Source: JAPLDB01 sp038206355 (GTDB lineage: Bacteria > Bacteroidota > Bacteroidia > AKYH767-A > 2013-40CM-41-45). From it: DNA of 64,000 bases. The position numbers and the translations under genes are program-made. Each line of letters starts with the position of its first letter. The stretch's first letter is position 1. A model generated the notes under the pieces. That model was not told the DNA's origin. It saw only the letters and a list, made by a program, of their open reading frames with translations, and searched no databases. This document shows positions 1-9,623 of the stretch, piece after piece. The DNA lies in the NCBI GenBank assembly GCA_038206355.1, contig JBBRAY010000015.1:1-64000 (forward strand). The letters are read 5' to 3'.

Positions 1-132
1 AAATTCAATAACGGAAGGAAGTCTGAAGTGCTTTCTTTTGCCACGCGTATTGCCAAATCTTTTGAGGGAGTAAGCAAGAAAGAAAAGCAGTTAATTGAAA
101 AATTGAAACATGAATTTTTGAATGACAATTAA
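1..132 (+). CDS. C-terminal fragment of an unidentified protein (partial)
   Basis: Frame 1 is open from the window edge to a TAA at 130-132 and gives a 43-residue lysine- and glutamate-rich tail (ends HEFLNDN). The rest of the gene lies upstream of the window, so I cannot name the family. It lies 19 bases before the universal stress protein gene on the same strand and could be co-transcribed with it. Coding status rests only on the open frame and plausible composition. Confidence 0.5.
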   Translation, partial: KFNNGRKSEVLSFATRIAKSFEGVSKKEKQLIEKLKHEFLNDN

Positions 133-151
133 AATTTGATAACATATACAA

Positions 152-995
152 ATGAAACCCATTCTCATCCCAACAGATTTCTCTCGCTGTGCACAAAATG
201 CAATTGACTATGCCGTTAGCATTGCAAAAAAAACAAAGGCGGAAATTATTATTCTCCATGCCGAAAAATTAATTGTCGAACATCCCGAAGTAAATGAAGC
301 AACCGCTTTTTATCCAACGCAAAAAGAGATTCACGAACGGATGGGGCAAGTTATAAAACATCAAAAAACTAATTCACGAAGATTTTCCTGAATTGCAGTT
401 GCGCTACGAAATAAAAATTGGCTTTGCCGTTGACGAAATTATTAAGGCAGCAAAAGAATTTAATTTTGGAATGATAGTGATGGGAACACAGGGAGCAACA
501 GGGTTGAGTAAATATTTGCTCGGCAGCAACACCACAAAAGTCATTAACAAATCCGCAATCCCCGTCCTTGCAGTTCCTACAAACGCAAAGTTTCTCGGCT
601 TCGATAAAATTGCCTTTGCTGCCGACCTGCACGCCATGGACGACTACACCGTATTCGATACATTAGTTGAAATTGCTTTGATGTTCGATTCTAAAATTGA
701 CATCATCACCGTTCATAAATCAGAATCCGACATGGTAAACTATTACGAACTTTTCGAGAAAGTAGATATTGATAAAGTTTTTCGCCAAACCAAAATTCCT
801 TTCGAGTTTCATAAAGTGATAAATGAAAAAATAGAACAAGGAATTCATGATTATGTAAAAACAAATCATGTGGACTTATTAGCAACCATGCCCAAAAAAC
901 ATGGTTTCATCGAACTTCTTTTCAACCAAAGCATCACCCGCGAATTAGTATTTCATAACGACATGGCTGTGCTTACACTGCCTCAAAAAAAATAA
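152..995 (+). pseudogene. Universal stress protein, tandem UspA domains, frameshifted
   Basis: Two reading frames together encode a protein of about 280 residues, the same length as the intact paralogue that follows. The first frame (152-391) starts MKPILIPTDFS, the usual UspA beginning. The second frame continues with the UspA ATP-binding pattern G-2x-G-9x-G-S (GTQG...GSN), followed by a second UspA half. The frames join in the A6 run at 363-368: reading AAA AAA CTA there gives a smooth continuation (KKLIHEDFPELQ). This is seen directly. It may be a real null allele, a slippage-prone site or a sequencing error in a homopolymer. UspA proteins are cytoplasmic stress-response proteins that often bind ATP. 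The ATG at 152 is chosen because it opens the conserved first strand. Confidence 0.8.
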
Positions 996-1001
996 TCTCC
1001 T

Positions 1002-1841
1002 ATGCAAAAAATCCTCGTCACCAACGATTTCTCCGTAAACTCAAAAGCAGGTTTGCGTTTTGCCATTCAGTTAGCATCACAACATAAAGTTGAGTTAACA
1101 TTTTTCCATTCCTACAATGTAATGAAACCAACATCATGGGGTGATGCAACTTTTGAGGCGTATGAAAAAGGAGAAGCAAAAAAGATTCAAGACCAACTCA
1201 GCCGCTTTGTTCATTCCGTTTACAAAAGTATGAACATCGCTGCAAAAAATATAAAGTGTGTAATCAGAAGTTCGGTTTTTGATGATGCTAACATCAGAGA
1301 ATATGCAGCACAAAATAAATTCAACTACATCTGCATCAGCACAAGAGGAGCAGGGAAAATCAAAAAGATATTCGGCACAAACACATCCAACCTTATCAAT
1401 CATTCCGATGTTCCAGTTATAGCCGTTCCAAGTTCCTGGCATCCTTCCAAAATTACAAATGTCCTTTACGCTTCCGACCTTACGCAACTTGAAAAAGAAC
1501 TAAAACAAGTAGTTAAATTTGCAAAACCCCTCAAAGCAAAAGTTGAATTGCTCCATTTCAATTCGCCATCTGAAATAATTACCGATACAAAAATTTTAGA
1601 TGCAGCAATTAAAAAGTTTTCAAAGTATGATATTAAACTTCATCTGGAGAACGCAAACCCTGTTGAAACTCTTATTTCAAATCTTGAAGCAGCCATTAAA
1701 AAATCAAAGCCCTCCCTCATGATTATGTTCACAGAGCAAAGCAAAACATTTTTTGAGAAACTTTTTCTCTCAAGCAAGTCAGCCGAATATACATTCAATG
1801 CAAAAATTCCGCTACTTGTATTTAGAAAGACAATTAAATAG
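1002..1841 (+). CDS. Universal stress protein with two UspA domains
   Basis: A 279-residue protein beginning MQKILVTNDFS. It has two UspA-like halves, about residues 1-145 and 147-279. The end of the first half has a nucleotide-loop-like stretch (STRGAGKIKKIFGTNTS) and VPVIAVPS, although spacing departs slightly from the G-2x-G-9x-G pattern. The second half restarts with ITNVLYASDLT, the typical first strand. Tandem UspA proteins of this length are common in Bacteroidota and are linked to stress survival. It starts 6 bases after the frameshifted paralogue, so the two form a tandem duplicate in one transcript. ATP binding is inferred. Confidence 0.85.
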   Translation: MQKILVTNDFSVNSKAGLRFAIQLASQHKVELTFFHSYNVMKPTSWGDATFEAYEKGEAKKIQDQLSRFVHSVYKSMNIAAKNIKCVIRSSVFDDANIREYAAQNKFNYICISTRGAGKIKKIFGTNTSNLINHSDVPVIAVPSSWHPSKITNVLYASDLTQLEKELKQVVKFAKPLKAKVELLHFNSPSEIITDTKILDAAIKKFSKYDIKLHLENANPVETLISNLEAAIKKSKPSLMIMFTEQSKTFFEKLFLSSKSAEYTFNAKIPLLVFRKTIK

Positions 1842-2180
1842 ATTTCTATTTTGAATTCAATTTCAAGAAGCGCCAACGCATTTGCAAGCAAGGAGCTTGC
1901 AAGCAAACGCACGGGTGCACCGTAAAAACATTCCTGCAAACTTGACACGACACAGCAACTAATGTAAATCGCCTTGAACAAGCTTTCGTGCTAACATCGC
2001 AGGACACATCTTCGTGGCGAGAGTCGGGTGATGCAGATAACATAAAGCAGAGTACTCATCAGCGCGCTGTGACATTCACTCCAAGGCAAAAACGCTTTCC
2101 GCTGATGATCTACTCTCGATTGACTGACCCGCAAATCGTGCCCGGGCGTTAAAACATGGTAGCATTGAAATCTGATTTAT
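1842..2180. repeat. Intergenic region holding dispersed repeat, copy A
   Basis: There is no convincing gene here. About 1865-2145 resembles 24190-24555 in order and wording. Shared blocks are GCCAACGCA plus TTGCAAGCA, then GCAAACGCAC, AATGTAAATCGC, CTTCGTGG, TAACATAAAGCA, a TCAGCGC block, CGCTGATGATCTACTCTC, and GTTGA-TGACCCG. The end forms an imperfect inverted repeat: AGAGTACTCATCAGCG pairs with CGCTGATGATCTACTCT across a loop of roughly 40 bases. It looks like a degenerate, non-autonomous intergenic element with a hairpin at one end. The nature of the element is unknown. Confidence 0.6.
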
Positions 2181-2214
2181 AAAAAAAACAACCCACAGCA
2201 TCAGCCGTGGGTTG
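2181..2214 (-). terminator. Rho-independent terminator of the PKD protein gene
   Basis: CAACCCAC (2189-2196) pairs perfectly with GTGGGTTG (2207-2214) around a 10-base loop. The A8 run at 2181-2188 becomes a U-tract on the minus strand. It lies 27 bases past the stop codon of the minus-strand gene, where an intrinsic terminator is expected. Confidence 0.85.
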
Positions 2215-2240
2215 AATGTTTTTCGGATTATTAGTTCAGA

Positions 2241-5200
2241 TCAATTCTTCTTCCCCCGTATCAGGTGAATATATCCATGGAGATCTTTCCGCTTGGCATG
2301 CATGGTATAGTAATATACACCTTCGGCACATTCCTTTCCGTTGTCATCTATTCCATCCCAATGAAAATCATAGTTTGTTGATTCATAAACTATATTTCCC
2401 CAACGGTTATAAATTGTGAATTTGAAATCTTCAATCGGGCAGAGGTCTTTTATATAATAAGTATCGTTCTTGCCGTCTCCCGCATGTTTATCATCAGAAG
2501 GTGTAAATACATTAGGAATTTTCAGATCCTGTTCGCAAAGCCTTACTATTATATAAACTGTATCGCGGGCCTGACATCCTGCATTGTCAGTAACAATAAG
2601 GATAATGGCTGTATCGCCTTCCGCACTCTGATAAATCGCCGATGTTACATTGTAGACATCCAGCAGATCACTTCCCGGAAAAAGACTCCACTGGTATGTA
2701 TAAGGAGGGTCGTTTACAATTGTAGTTAGTATAGATGTAAGCGTATCAGATAAACCTTCTGTGATAAGAATGGTATCCTGAGTAATGTCAACACTCATAT
2801 AGCTTGAGATTACAATCTGTGCGCCGGTAAGATTTGTATCTGAATACAAACATACTCTTCCATTGCTAAGGGTATAAGCAATTTGTGCAGTGGGATTATA
2901 AACGCCATCGGCATAATAAGTATGTGTAGTTACCGAGTCGGGAGCAAAGGTTTGTCCGATGCTTCCGTCACCGAAATCCCATTGAATAAAATTATATGTA
3001 CCACTTATAAGATGAGAAGTAAATGTTACTCCAATAGGTGGGCAATGTGTGACAGGAGGAAAATCAAAATATGATTGAGGTCCCGGAACAAAAACAAGGC
3101 TATCAAGGAAAGTGGTTACGCTGCAACCCGGATTAGTAACTGTTAATGAAGCGCCATAGTATCCCGGAATTGTAAAGTTGAACAACGGATCTTCAACGGT
3201 TGAAGTTCCTGTATAACCGAAAGGTCCGTTCGGATGCCATATCCATGAAAAGATTGAATCTGTATGAGGACCGTTGAACAATGCAGAAGTATAACCGCAA
3301 CTGTCGGCCTGGGTAACAGTGAAATTAGGAGAAGGGCGGAGCACGGTAATATTTTGTGAAATGGTCGTGTCGCAACCATTCACATCAGTCACTTTTACCT
3401 GGATCTGATAAACTTGATTGTTCACATAATATGTATGAGATTCAGTGTTGGTTGTTGCAGCTATATTTGAATTGATCACCAATGCAGAGCCATCACCAAA
3501 ATTCCATTCATAATTAAACGGACCTGTTCCATTCACTGTAACAGTGTAAGGATTAACCGTGCTGTCACATATAAAAGTATCCACGCCTGTAAAACGAGCA
3601 TCAGGAAACGTAACATTGATGAAAGAATTATTTACAATTGAATCGCGACATCCGTTTCCATCAACAACTGTAAGTGAAACAGAGTACAAACCCGTTGCCG
3701 AATAAGTGTGCGTTGAATTTCCTGAAGTTGTTGTTAGCGTATCACTCGTTCCCGGGTAAGAATAATTCCATAGGTACTGAACAATCGATGATCCGTCTGT
3801 AGTACTTGTACTGTTAAAAGTTGCGAGGAACGGTCGGCACCCTGTTGTGTCAGGAGAAATAAATGAAGCCTCAGGACCAATGGCATGAACAATATAAGTA
3901 GTATCAGCGGTACATCCATGGGGATCAGTGATTCTAAGTGTTACAGTAAAAAAACCGGTAGTATTAAAAGTATGAGAAGGCGTTGGCACAACTGAAGTAT
4001 TTGCCAGCCCCGAAGCCGGATCACCAAAATCCCAGCTATAAGTTAATGCATCCTGTGAAGTGGTGCCGTTGAAGTTAACTGTAAATGGATGACATCCCTG
4101 TGAACCCGAAACATTTATTCTTGCCACAGGATCATAAATGTTGATGATGTGTGTGGATGAATCATCACATCCGTAGGTCATGTTGTATGCATGAAGTATT
4201 ACTGTGTACTGGCCGCGGGTTGCGTACGTATGAATGATTGCCTGCGCATTGGAAGCATCAATAATACCATCTCCGAAATTCCAGACTACAAGTTCATCGC
4301 CATGTGAAGTATCATAAAACTGAACATTATATGGGTTTGTGCAATTGTAATATTCGGTGAACAATGCCTTTGGCGGATGTATCGTGATGATTTGTGTTTT
4401 CAGCATCGTATCTGGACATCCGTTGCTGAATGCAATCAGTTGAACATCGTATTTTCCCGTATCCGGAAAAACATGAAAGGGGTCTTTTTCAACACTGCCG
4501 AAGTCCCATTGCCATCCTGTAACAGGACAACTGTTTGGAGTACTTGCATCGGTAAAAAATGTGGTGTCATTGTAACACATTACACTTGGCGTCCACGTGA
4601 AATCAGCAGTTGGAGGGAAGCCGGTACGCACGAGGTTTGGCTTCGTGAATGTAGCGGTACAACCACCACTGGTAGTAATCGTTACAGAAACATTGTAAGT
4701 GTTACACTGCGTATAAGTATGCGTAACATTTGGTCCGTTGTTCAGCGTAGCACCATCACCGAAATTCCATGCGTAAACAGATGTTGTATCTCCGCTTACA
4801 TTGGTAGAAATGGCATTGAAAGAAAACTGGTCTGTGTTTGCACATCCGCTGTCGGGTTGAGTTGTAATGGTAACAGTCGGCGCCTGTATCTGAATGTAGT
4901 TGGGTCTGATGATGGTATCAGAACATCCGAAAATGTTTGTTGCAATCAGTGATACCGAGTAATTTCCAAATGCCGTATAGGTGTAATTTGGATTGTGCTG
5001 AACAGAACTATCTGCCGTTCCTGCGACACCAAAATCCCAGTACCACCGGTTGATGTTTGCATCACCTGTGCTTTGAAAATGGATGGTAACAGGTATGCTG
5101 CAACGGGTAGAATCGTCGGTAGTAAATAAATTAAATACCGGTTGTGGTCGAACGTAAACGGAATCTATATGAGAATCAGTACAACCATTTCCAATGTCAG

Positions 5201-6209
5201 CAATCATCGTAACCGTATGCCATCCTGATGAACTGTAAATATGTTCAGGACTGGTTATGTTAGAAGTATTGGTAACACCACTTGCAGGATCGCCAAAGTT
5301 CCAGGAAACAAAAGGAGGTGGTGGCACGGTGGTATTTGTGAAAAAGATCGTATCATAAACGCAAATGGTATCAGGTATAAAAGTGAAACCTGCCGTGATT
5401 GGCGATGCAGTAAAAGTGTGTGTAACAACACTGACACAATTCCCCGTGGTGGCAGATAGCGTAATTGTGTATGTTCCATTCACTGAATAAGTATGCGGCG
5501 GTGGACTTGCAAGTACAGATGTATCAGCACTTCCACTAGCGGGGTCTCCAAAAGTCCAGACATACGAATTGGCCGGAGGGTTTGTTGTATTTGAAAACGA
5601 TACACTTTGAGGAACAACACATGATGATGAAGGCGTCAAAAGAAAAGTTGCAAGTGGCGCCGGCACAACAATAACAGTAAAGTTAGAAGATTGCGCCTGA
5701 CAGTTATTTGCATCAATGATGATCAGGTTTACGGTATAGCTTCCGGCCAGTGTATAGGCGTGTGAAATAGTACTCCCACCGGTAATTACATTTCCATCTC
5801 CGAAACTCCATGTATAAGTGGTGATGGTTCCGCTACCCTGCGTTGATGTACTTGTAAAATTCAGTGGATTATTTTCACATGTGGTATCATTATCGGCTGT
5901 AAATGAAGCGATCGGGCTAGCAAATACATGTATCGTTTCTGAGTGCGTAGAGCCACCGTTAATGGTGAGCGTTACAACGTAATCTCCAACGGTATTATAC
6001 AATGCGCTTGGATTCTGACTTGTTGAGTTATTTCCATTTCCAAGGTCCCATGACCAGGAAGTGGCACCGGTAGACAGATCGGTAAAGTTGACAGTTAAAG
6101 GTGCACATCCTGATAAGTGATCTGCAGTAAAATTGGCCTGGCCATAACTGAACTTTGAAAAAAGGGATAAAAAGAGGGCAAAAGAAAAAATTAACGTACT
6201 TTTCTTCAT
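2241..6209 (-). CDS. PKD-repeat surface protein with T9SS type B sorting domain
   Basis: A secreted protein of 1322 residues if translation starts at the ATG at 6209. That start is preferred over 6299 because it opens a clear signal peptide (MKKSTLIFSFALFLSLF...SYGQA). The body is about a dozen PKD-type immunoglobulin-like repeats, each marked by W-x-F-G-D or a variant (YTWSFGDG, YAWNFGDG, YEWNFGDG, IQWDFGDG). The last ~85 residues match the gliding-motility-associated C-terminal domain (IPNVFTPSDD... YNRWGNIVYE... FHWDGID... GVYYYTM), the type B signal for the Type IX secretion system. A cell-surface adhesin or gliding-related role is inferred from this architecture. It stands alone between terminator and intergenic DNA. 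Confidence 0.92.
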   Translation of the reverse strand: MKKSTLIFSFALFLSLFSKFSYGQANFTADHLSGCAPLTVNFTDLSTGATSWSWDLGNGNNSTSQNPSALYNTVGDYVVTLTINGGSTHSETIHVFASPIASFTADNDTTCENNPLNFTSTSTQGSGTITTYTWSFGDGNVITGGSTISHAYTLAGSYTVNLIIIDANNCQAQSSNFTVIVVPAPLATFLLTPSSSCVVPQSVSFSNTTNPPANSYVWTFGDPASGSADTSVLASPPPHTYSVNGTYTITLSATTGNCVSVVTHTFTASPITAGFTFIPDTICVYDTIFFTNTTVPPPPFVSWNFGDPASGVTNTSNITSPEHIYSSSGWHTVTMIADIGNGCTDSHIDSVYVRPQPVFNLFTTDDSTRCSIPVTIHFQSTGDANINRWYWDFGVAGTADSSVQHNPNYTYTAFGNYSVSLIATNIFGCSDTIIRPNYIQIQAPTVTITTQPDSGCANTDQFSFNAISTNVSGDTTSVYAWNFGDGATLNNGPNVTHTYTQCNTYNVSVTITTSGGCTATFTKPNLVRTGFPPTADFTWTPSVMCYNDTTFFTDASTPNSCPVTGWQWDFGSVEKDPFHVFPDTGKYDVQLIAFSNGCPDTMLKTQIITIHPPKALFTEYYNCTNPYNVQFYDTSHGDELVVWNFGDGIIDASNAQAIIHTYATRGQYTVILHAYNMTYGCDDSSTHIINIYDPVARINVSGSQGCHPFTVNFNGTTSQDALTYSWDFGDPASGLANTSVVPTPSHTFNTTGFFTVTLRITDPHGCTADTTYIVHAIGPEASFISPDTTGCRPFLATFNSTSTTDGSSIVQYLWNYSYPGTSDTLTTTSGNSTHTYSATGLYSVSLTVVDGNGCRDSIVNNSFINVTFPDARFTGVDTFICDSTVNPYTVTVNGTGPFNYEWNFGDGSALVINSNIAATTNTESHTYYVNNQVYQIQVKVTDVNGCDTTISQNITVLRPSPNFTVTQADSCGYTSALFNGPHTDSIFSWIWHPNGPFGYTGTSTVEDPLFNFTIPGYYGASLTVTNPGCSVTTFLDSLVFVPGPQSYFDFPPVTHCPPIGVTFTSHLISGTYNFIQWDFGDGSIGQTFAPDSVTTHTYYADGVYNPTAQIAYTLSNGRVCLYSDTNLTGAQIVISSYMSVDITQDTILITEGLSDTLTSILTTIVNDPPYTYQWSLFPGSDLLDVYNVTSAIYQSAEGDTAIILIVTDNAGCQARDTVYIIVRLCEQDLKIPNVFTPSDDKHAGDGKNDTYYIKDLCPIEDFKFTIYNRWGNIVYESTNYDFHWDGIDDNGKECAEGVYYYTMHAKRKDLHGYIHLIRGKKN

Positions 6210-6586
6210 GAGGTAAAGGATTGGTTGAATGAAAATATTTCCGGTAAAAATAATAGCACAATAAGGTTTCAAACCTACGTGATTTTTTTCAAAGGGCAAA
6301 GATCAGGTCTAAAAAATCATTAAATCCACCTCCGCATCCGCTACGGGGTACGAGAAGACTCAGTTAATTTCTCGGGGCTTGCCATGGAAATTTGAATTCA
6401 GGGCTTACCTTGAGGTCAATACTATTTTATTGCACAATACAACCGAAGATGATATTCCCGGAGTAAAATTTTCCAGGATAACTGATGCGCTTTTGAACGT
6501 AATCGGGATAAACGAATCATAAAATTTTTGAATCCTTCTGAGATTCAAAGGTGATTGGTTTACCTTCGCGCGCCTATTCTCAACTT
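6210..6586. other. Intergenic region with a possible gene remnant
   Basis: This divergent gap separates the PKD gene (minus) from the hexosaminidase gene (plus) and must hold both promoters. I did not find a strong pair of boxes; TACCTTCG at 6560-6567 is a loose -7 candidate for the hexosaminidase. Frame 1 is open and protein-like from about 6385 to the TAA at 6520-6522 (FEFRAYLEVNTILLHN...) without a start codon. This could be the tail of a lost gene or chance. Confidence 0.3.
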
Positions 6587-9055
6587 ATGAAAAAGAACTC
6601 CTCTATACGCCTTCTCCTTTTAAGTTTCGGATTTATACTGGTGCTCTTTGCAACGAAATTAACTTTTGCTGCTTCGTCACCGCTTAATATTGTTCCTGCA
6701 CCTCAGTCAGTTAAAATGACTCAAGGTGTTTTTACTTTCAGGCAGGGGATGGCGGTATGTGTGAAAGGTGGTTTGAAAAATATTACCCAGACCGCAGGCT
6801 TTGAACTTGCGGCATCTATCAGCAATTCATTCAAGTATCAGTTTAAGGTTCAGCAGGAATCATCACCGTTGGAGTACCTTGATATCAACCTTTTCCTGGA
6901 TGACAGACTTTATGCCGACAGCGTATTGCGGAATGTAAAATATAAGGAAGAAGCTTATACCATTTCTGTTACGCCGTCTAAAATTATTGTGCGGGCCATA
7001 TCTCACCGGGGGATTATGTATGGCGTGATGAGTCTCATTCAGATGATTGAGCAGTCGAAGGACATGACGATATCCTGTTTTGAAATGACGGATTATCCGG
7101 ATCTGAAGATGCGTGGTATCAGTGACGACATCAGCAGGGGACAGGTTTCCACTCCGGAAAATTTCAGGCGTATCATCCGTTTTCTTGCGCGGTATAAAAT
7201 GAATGTTTACCAGCCCTATATTGAAGATGTTTTCAAATTTAAATCATATCCCACCATTGGTGTGAATCGTGGTGCTTTGAATGACGAAGACATTAAATCA
7301 ATTAATGTGGAAGCGAAGAAATATAATATTGACGTGATCCCGGTTTTTGAAACACTGGGACATTTTGAAAATATTTTGAGTCAGCCGGAATTTGCACGCT
7401 TTGCAGAATATCCGGGGTCAGCGTCGCTTGATGTGAGCAACGATTCAATTTATGTGTTGCTTGAAAATATGATGAAAGAAATTTTTGATGCTTTTCCGGG
7501 TACCTACATCAATATAGCCGCCGATGAAAGTTTCGACGTAGGACTGGGTAACAGCAAAAAACTTGTTCAGGAAAAAGGAATTGCACGCGTGCATGCCGAC
7601 CACTACAATAGGATTTTTGAGATCTGCAGAAAATACAACAAGCATGTGATGATGTATGGAGATATTATCCTTGAGCATCCCGAAATTCTTTCGATGATTC
7701 CGAAGGACATTGAAATTGTGGATTGGGATTACGGAGATAAATTCAGTTACAACCACGTAAAGAAATTCAAAGATGCCGGATTTAAATTTTATGTTTCTCC
7801 TGCTGTTTGGAATTTCACCACCACTTTTCCGGCGCTCAATATTGCATTGCCGAACATTCAGTATTTCACGAAAGCCGGTGTTGAAGAAGGCGCGCTGGGA
7901 ATGATTAATTCGCAGTGGGGCGACTATGGCGCAGAAACTTTTCGCGAGCTGAATCTCTTTCCTTTTGCCTGGGGTGCGCAGTGTGCATGGAATTATAAAG
8001 CGAGTAACATGGGCATGTTCAGTACAAATTTCTTTCGCGATTTTTATGGCATTGAAGACGGGCGGATCAATCATTTGTATCAGACGTTAAGCAGTATGTA
8101 CGGAGATTTATTGTGGCATGACGTCTGGCAATATCCCCTGATGAAATTCAAGCGCGGATTGTGGATGTATTACGGAATGAGTGCTGCGGCGAGGTCAACA
8201 TTTACTGACTGGACGATGGGAGATTTGAAGTCAACGATTGACGATTTGCAGAATAAAGCGACGAATAACAAAACACATTTCGAGCTGATGCGCTGGCTGA
8301 TAAAGTTGAACGGATGGTACAGTCGTAAAGCCGAAACACAGGCAATGCTTTTAGATAAATATGAAGGCAATGAAGTGGACTCATCGAAAATAATGAAACG
8401 CATTCAGTCCAATATGGACGAACTGAAAGTGTTGCGCGAAGAGTACAAAGGGCTCTGGATGAAAACAAATAAGGTGGACAACCTTTATCTTGTTGAAGAT
8501 AAATTTAACAGGATGCTGTCTTACTTTTCAGAAATTCATGCGCAGCTTGCGCAGGGTAAACTCAAGCCGCCGATGATTGAGAGCAAATGGATTTACAGTA
8601 AAACGAATGATTCGACATTTGCTCCGGTAGCAACATTCAGGTATGAATTTGATTTGAAGTCCAAGCCCTCGAGTGCACTGCTTCAACTCATTGGTGACAG
8701 CTATTGCAAGTTGTATGTGAATGGAAGTATGGTGGATTCCGTATTTGCTTGTCTGCAACTTTCTCTTAAAGTTGAATACGGAAGGGTGAAGATGAAAGAT
8801 ATAGCTTCTTATTTGAAGGTTGGTAAAAATACAATTGAGGTAAAGGCTGAGAGTTTCAAAAAAAATCCCGCTGCAGGATGCAATGTGATCGGATTAATTA
8901 AGACAGGGAATGAGTCGCTTGAAATTTATTCCAACGACCAGTGGAAATCATCTGTTGATGGCGTAAACTGGGGGGGAGTTGCAACAAAAAATTATTCTTA
9001 TAATATTGTTTCACCTGATTTCGGAACGAAGCGGCCGAGCTGGATTGAACGATAA
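6587..9055 (+). CDS. Secreted beta-N-acetylhexosaminidase-like glycoside hydrolase (GH20 type)
   Basis: An 822-residue protein from ATG 6587. I reject the upstream GTG at 6551 because MKKNSSIRLLLLSFGFILV begins a clean signal peptide ending near FAASS. After an N-terminal helper domain (NIVPAPQSVKMTQGVFTF, about 30-160) comes a TIM-barrel domain (DYPDLKMRGISDD... VIPVFETLGHFE), with the Asp-Glu pair of retaining hexosaminidases at D313-E314 (NIAADESFD). The C-terminal part (~670-822) looks like a beta-sandwich or carbohydrate-binding module. Known family members remove terminal GlcNAc or GalNAc from glycans or chitin, which suits an extracytoplasmic glycan-degrading role. The exact substrate cannot be read. 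It converges with the next gene, with 2 bases between the stop codons. Confidence 0.85.
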   Translation: MKKNSSIRLLLLSFGFILVLFATKLTFAASSPLNIVPAPQSVKMTQGVFTFRQGMAVCVKGGLKNITQTAGFELAASISNSFKYQFKVQQESSPLEYLDINLFLDDRLYADSVLRNVKYKEEAYTISVTPSKIIVRAISHRGIMYGVMSLIQMIEQSKDMTISCFEMTDYPDLKMRGISDDISRGQVSTPENFRRIIRFLARYKMNVYQPYIEDVFKFKSYPTIGVNRGALNDEDIKSINVEAKKYNIDVIPVFETLGHFENILSQPEFARFAEYPGSASLDVSNDSIYVLLENMMKEIFDAFPGTYINIAADESFDVGLGNSKKLVQEKGIARVHADHYNRIFEICRKYNKHVMMYGDIILEHPEILSMIPKDIEIVDWDYGDKFSYNHVKKFKDAGFKFYVSPAVWNFTTTFPALNIALPNIQYFTKAGVEEGALGMINSQWGDYGAETFRELNLFPFAWGAQCAWNYKASNMGMFSTNFFRDFYGIEDGRINHLYQTLSSMYGDLLWHDVWQYPLMKFKRGLWMYYGMSAAARSTFTDWTMGDLKSTIDDLQNKATNNKTHFELMRWLIKLNGWYSRKAETQAMLLDKYEGNEVDSSKIMKRIQSNMDELKVLREEYKGLWMKTNKVDNLYLVEDKFNRMLSYFSEIHAQLAQGKLKPPMIESKWIYSKTNDSTFAPVATFRYEFDLKSKPSSALLQLIGDSYCKLYVNGSMVDSVFACLQLSLKVEYGRVKMKDIASYLKVGKNTIEVKAESFKKNPAAGCNVIGLIKTGNESLEIYSNDQWKSSVDGVNWGGVATKNYSYNIVSPDFGTKRPSWIER

Positions 9056-9057
9056 AA

Positions 9058-9549
9058 TCAATTGGCAAGCTGACTGACGGATTCTGTTGCCAACGCAATA
9101 CGTTCCCTTTTCATGGTGCGTAAAACAGGAATGGCGACGATGGCTCCTGAAGTGATTCCCTCGAGGAAAATGACCATGGCAGAAGAGGCAGGGGAAAGAT
9201 AGGCTCCGAAGGGCTGCGTTAATTTAATAACGGTCATCAAATAGATATCATTGTTGAGGTAAATGAAAATGAAAGCGGAAAAAAATGCAGATGTTACAAA
9301 GACGGTGAGGAAGCCAAGCATCATGGCGGGATGAAATTTTATTATTGATCCTTTGGTTGTCTGGTAGTGCATGAGGATGTGACGAACACCGAAAAAGATA
9401 AAAAGGGAATTGATAAACCTCAGTTCAAGAACGGAGTGAAGGTTTAAAAGTCCCATGAGAAAAAAGAAACTGATCATTCCTGCAACTGTAAGAAGTGATG
9501 TTTTGCAAATGTGAAGAACAGAAATTCCGGATTGTAAAGATTTTTCCAT
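9058..9549 (-). CDS. Small four-helix integral membrane protein
   Basis: A 163-residue protein with about four hydrophobic segments (near residues 18-38, 42-60, 74-98 and 115-140) and a charged C-terminal tail (RTMKRERIALATES). The size and layout resemble the Bacteroidota DUF4199 family, but I cannot confirm membership. No catalytic motif is visible. It is transcribed toward the hexosaminidase and diverges from the flavoprotein gene. Function unknown. Confidence 0.7.
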   Translation of the reverse strand: MEKSLQSGISVLHICKTSLLTVAGMISFFFLMGLLNLHSVLELRFINSLFIFFGVRHILMHYQTTKGSIIKFHPAMMLGFLTVFVTSAFFSAFIFIYLNNDIYLMTVIKLTQPFGAYLSPASSAMVIFLEGITSGAIVAIPVLRTMKRERIALATESVSQLAN

Positions 9550-9623
9550 TGCCTTGATTTTAATGATTGAAATAAATATCCATGTACGAAATACGTCAAA
9601 ACATTTTGTAGAGATTTTGAATT

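Noticed and set aside
363..395. Programmed ribosomal frameshift in the universal stress gene
   Set aside because: No downstream pseudoknot or stem is evident and the family is not known to use frameshifting; a homopolymer slip is simpler.
6210..6299. Upstream start of the PKD protein at 6299
   Set aside because: The extra 30 residues precede a clean signal peptide and would hide it.
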